From NCBI GenBank assembly GCA_021299695.1, contig JAJTEK010000030.1, forward strand, positions 1 to 34,072: a stretch of 34,072 bases of DNA, given 5' to 3'. The translations under genes and the position numbers were made by a program. Of the stretch, positions 31,994 to 34,072 are shown piece by piece. Below the pieces are notes generated by a model. That model did not search any database. It was not told the DNA's origin and worked only from the letters and a program-made list of their open reading frames with translations. The stretch's first letter is position 1, and each line of letters begins with the position of its first letter. The DNA is from Pirellula sp. (GTDB lineage Bacteria; Planctomycetota; Planctomycetia; Pirellulales; Pirellulaceae).

Positions 31994-32836
31994 ATGAACT
32001 CTTCGGAAAATACAGATCCAGCAGCAAAAATCGATTTGGCAGAGAGCTCTTCTGGCAATGCGGGTGTTTCGGGCCGGGCCACAGCGATTGTCATGGCGGC
32101 CGGGAAAGGGACACGGATGAAGAGCGAGTTGCCTAAGGTCCTTTTTCCTGTGCTCGGTCGCCCCATGATTCATTGGGTGCTCGATGCGTTGGAGCAGGTT
32201 GCAGTGAGTCGGGTTTTGGTGGTCGTCGGCTATCGTCACGAGGACGTAAGGCGGGAACTTCAGGGACGCAAAAATGTGGAGTTCGTCTTGCAAGAGCAGC
32301 AGTTAGGAACGGGCCATGCGGTTCAGATGTGCGTCCCATCGCTTCGGGATAAGCAGGACTCAGGTTCCTGCCCGGTGATGGTGGTAGCTGGGGACTCACC
32401 GCTGGTTCAGTCTTCGTCGCTTGGCGAATTGCTTCATGCGTTTGGCAAGGGGGATTTCTCCTGTTTGCTCGGAACACTGATCAAGCCAGATCCGCAGGGG
32501 CTCGGCCGCATCGTTCGGGATGCTCAGGGGGGCTTTGAGAGGATCGTCGAGCAAAAAGACGCATCGGTTGAGGAGTCGAAGATCCAAGAGGTCAACATGA
32601 GCACGTATCTGTTTAAGCAGGATCGGCTGATTTGGGCGCTTGAGCGTCTTGGAAACAACAACGCACAAAACGAGTACTATCTCACGGACTGTCCTGCGCT
32701 TCTCAAGGAGCAGGGGGACCGGGTCGATGCCCTAGCGGCGTTGAAGGCTTGTGAAGCCCTCAGCATCAACACCATCGAAGAGCTTGAAAAGGTTGAGGAC
32801 AAGATGAAAGAACTAGGCTATCGATGCAAGAGTTAA
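31994..32836 (+). CDS. glmU: GlmU-type UDP-N-acetylglucosamine pyrophosphorylase domain (no acetyltransferase half)
   Basis: This 280-residue nucleotidyltransferase has the start AIVMAAGKGTRMKSELPKVL (31-50, the G-x-G-T-R-M-K nucleotide loop), QEQQLGTGHAVQ, AGDSPLV, a GRIVRDAQG block and NNNAQNEYYLTD, all GlmU pyrophosphorylase marks. It would make UDP-GlcNAc from GlcNAc-1-phosphate and UTP. The left-handed beta-helix acetyltransferase domain of normal GlmU (about 450 residues) is missing, so acetylation of glucosamine-1-phosphate must come from elsewhere. I start at the ATG at 31994, with AGGTG just upstream; the frame opens at 31865. The stop overlaps prs by 13 bases, and the glmU-prs order is the same as in Bacillus. 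Confidence 0.85.
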   Translation: MNSSENTDPAAKIDLAESSSGNAGVSGRATAIVMAAGKGTRMKSELPKVLFPVLGRPMIHWVLDALEQVAVSRVLVVVGYRHEDVRRELQGRKNVEFVLQEQQLGTGHAVQMCVPSLRDKQDSGSCPVMVVAGDSPLVQSSSLGELLHAFGKGDFSCLLGTLIKPDPQGLGRIVRDAQGGFERIVEQKDASVEESKIQEVNMSTYLFKQDRLIWALERLGNNNAQNEYYLTDCPALLKEQGDRVDALAALKACEALSINTIEELEKVEDKMKELGYRCKS

Positions 32837-33786
32837 AGATTTTCAGTGGACGCGCGAATCTTCAATTGGCGAAAGAGATTTGCGATTTTTTGCACCTCAA
32901 AACCGGTGCGATCCAATTGGGCAAATTTCCCGATGGAGAGAACTTTTGCAAGATCGACGAGGACGTCCGAGGTCGGGACGTGTATCTGGTCCAACCGACA
33001 TGCCCACCGGTCAACGACAACCTGATGGAACTCTTGATCATGATCGACTCATGCAAGCGTGCCAGTGCAGCAAGGATCACTGCGGTGATTCCTTACTATG
33101 GCTATGCGCGCCAGGACCGCAAAGATGAGGGTCGCACTCCGATCACCGCTAAGTTGGTTGCGAATTTGATCACCAGAGCCGGCGCCGATCGGGTCTTGGC
33201 CATGGACTTGCACGCCCCGCAAATCCAGGGCTTTTTTGATGTGCCAGTCGACCATTTGTATGCGGCTCCGGCCTTGACTAGGTATTTCCAAAACCAAAAC
33301 TTGGACCCCGAGGACATCGTCGTGGTAAGCCCAGATGAAGGAAGCATCAAACGGGCCTTTGGGCACTCGAAACGCATCGGTGGCAAACTCGCCATTATCG
33401 ATAAAGTCCGAGACAATCCGCTCCAGACCAAGCAGCGGAACATCATCGGTGGTCCGGTCGAGGGAAAGATATGTTTAATGTTCGATGATATGATCAGCAC
33501 AGGCGGTTCGATCTGCGGGGCAGCCAAGCTTGTCCATGAAGCCGGTGCCAAGGAGATCCACTTGGCCGCGACCCATGGTGTCTTGTGCGGTCGAGCGATT
33601 CAATCGATCAAAGAAGCACCGATCAAGAGTTTGGTGATCACCAACACCATCCCCTTGCCCGCCGAGAAGAAACTCGACAATATCTTTGTGCTTTCGGTGG
33701 CCCCTTTGCTGGCCGAGGCGATCCGTCGAATCCACTCGAACCAATCGATTAGCTCGATGTTCGGCGCCGGTGGGTCGATTCACTGA
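32824..33786 (+). CDS. prs: Ribose-phosphate pyrophosphokinase
   Basis: Prs makes PRPP from ribose-5-phosphate and ATP for nucleotide, histidine and NAD synthesis. The 320 residues carry FPDGEN (35-40), PYYGYARQDRKD (90-101, ATP site), MDLHAPQIQGFFDVPVDHLY (127-146) and the PRPP loop FDDMISTGGS (220-229). The block normally written PDVGGVxRA reads SPDEGSIKRA (169-178), a clear departure from class I enzymes, as is STGGS in place of DTAGT. These may affect phosphate or ADP regulation. The start overlaps glmU by 13 bases, so the two are co-translated. The gene links the UDP-GlcNAc and nucleotide supply. Confidence 0.95.
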   Translation: MQELKIFSGRANLQLAKEICDFLHLKTGAIQLGKFPDGENFCKIDEDVRGRDVYLVQPTCPPVNDNLMELLIMIDSCKRASAARITAVIPYYGYARQDRKDEGRTPITAKLVANLITRAGADRVLAMDLHAPQIQGFFDVPVDHLYAAPALTRYFQNQNLDPEDIVVVSPDEGSIKRAFGHSKRIGGKLAIIDKVRDNPLQTKQRNIIGGPVEGKICLMFDDMISTGGSICGAAKLVHEAGAKEIHLAATHGVLCGRAIQSIKEAPIKSLVITNTIPLPAEKKLDNIFVLSVAPLLAEAIRRIHSNQSISSMFGAGGSIH

Positions 33787-33802
33787 GCCTCTTTGGGACT
33801 GA

Positions 33803-33874
33803 GCCAGCCGGCGATTGGCCCAGCCAGCGATTGGCCCCCCAGCCAGCGATTGGCCCCCCAGCCAGCGATTGGCG
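33803..33874. repeat. 19-bp tandem repeat downstream of prs
   Basis: The core GCGATTGGC starts at 33811, 33827, 33846 and 33865, giving spacings of 16, 19 and 19 bases. The full unit is GCGATTGGCCCCCCAGCCA. The array begins about 20 bases after the prs stop and ends before the next gene. I see no coding use for it. Confidence 0.8.
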
Positions 33875-33941
33875 CAGAAGGACTTGCGAAGCGATCCTAA
33901 GTGCTGGACAATCTTGGTAGTCTCCTGACACTTCTCGAACG

Positions 33942-34072
33942 ATGTACTTCAAGGGCCCCACTGCGGGCCGATTTTGGAAAGCCTTGGTTCTAGCGATGAT
34001 CACCCATGCAGGCGGCCTTGCTTTCGAAGATTTGAGCATCGGAGATCGATGGCAAAGCGAATCGCGAAAGAT
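33942..34072 (+). CDS. Start of a secreted protein, cut by the window end
   Basis: An open frame runs from the ATG at 33942 to the end of the window (43 codons) without a stop. It begins MYFKGPTAGRFWKALVLAMI and continues with THAGGLAFEDLSIGDRWQSE, which reads as a short basic region, a hydrophobic core and an Ala-x-Ala-like turn near LAFED, so a signal peptide is likely. Too little is visible to name a family. Confidence 0.45.
   Translation, partial: MYFKGPTAGRFWKALVLAMITHAGGLAFEDLSIGDRWQSESRK

Noticed and set aside
31786-32166. N-terminal extension of the small basic protein
   Set aside because: It runs antisense through glmU; the ATG at 31785 has a proper ribosome-binding site and the basic sequence starts there.
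33749-34039. Minus-strand 96-codon frame across the 19-bp repeats
   Set aside because: The protein is only a translation of the tandem repeat and overlaps the end of prs.

Overview
The window reads as chromosomal DNA of a planctomycete, most likely from the Pirellula/Rhodopirellula side of the phylum. The reasons are: a long secreted protein joining a planctomycete-type cytochrome c domain (CVACH) to WD40 repeats; a TIGR03790-type secreted protein beside it; a DUF1559 prepilin-like protein; a tiny lipoprotein ending in an YRTHGG-type tail; an RsmH gene standing alone without a division/cell-wall cluster; and a short Lys/Ala-rich histone-like protein. I see no rRNA, tRNA, CRISPR array, insertion sequence or phage gene. 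Taxonomy is inferred from protein character only.

Layout. 1-398 is a gene-free repeat region: a 94-bp direct repeat (1-94 and 278-371) flanking GAGTAC hexamers. 399-5375 (minus) is a two-gene secreted unit (cytochrome c/WD40 protein, then TIGR03790 protein). 5534-7509 (plus) is a sugar-phosphate-isomerase-like TIM barrel coupled by a 4-base overlap to an SMP-30/gluconolactonase-like protein. 7647-10875 (plus) holds an ECF-type sigma factor with a possible leader ORF, a membrane anti-sigma-like protein and an ApbE flavin transferase, ending in a 111-bp palindromic element. 10996-12894 (minus) holds a protein with the Coq4 signature HDxxH-x11-E and a HEAT-repeat protein. 13240-14902 (plus) holds an HU-family protein with an acidic tail, a small lipoprotein and a DUF1559 protein. 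A PlsC-type acyltransferase (minus) diverges from rsmH (plus), which is followed by an EamA transporter and a TerB-like protein. Next come deoC (minus), a Tat-exported PhoD-like phosphatase (plus), a membrane/spermidine-synthase fusion (minus), a DapA-family lyase (plus) and a zinc alcohol dehydrogenase of the phosphonate-associated type (minus).

25751-26998 is mostly non-coding. It contains an inverted GAGCAC hexamer repeat, a clear intrinsic terminator, the 54-residue histone-like gene and a leader with several hairpins. 26999-31785 (minus) is one tightly packed operon: a small basic protein, a CDP-paratose-2-epimerase-like SDR, a membrane protein, coaD, a class-III aminotransferase and an M50 membrane protease, the last four linked by overlaps of 4 to 11 bases. 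Diverging from it, 31994-33786 encodes a GlmU pyrophosphorylase domain (no acetyltransferase half) overlapping prs. A 19-bp tandem repeat and the start of a secreted protein close the window.

The most interesting points are the Coq4-signature protein, the palindromic element at 10861-10971, the structured leader of the histone-like gene, the two GAGYAC hexamer regions, and the well-placed leader ORF before the sigma factor. I found no convincing defence system or wholly new multi-gene machine.
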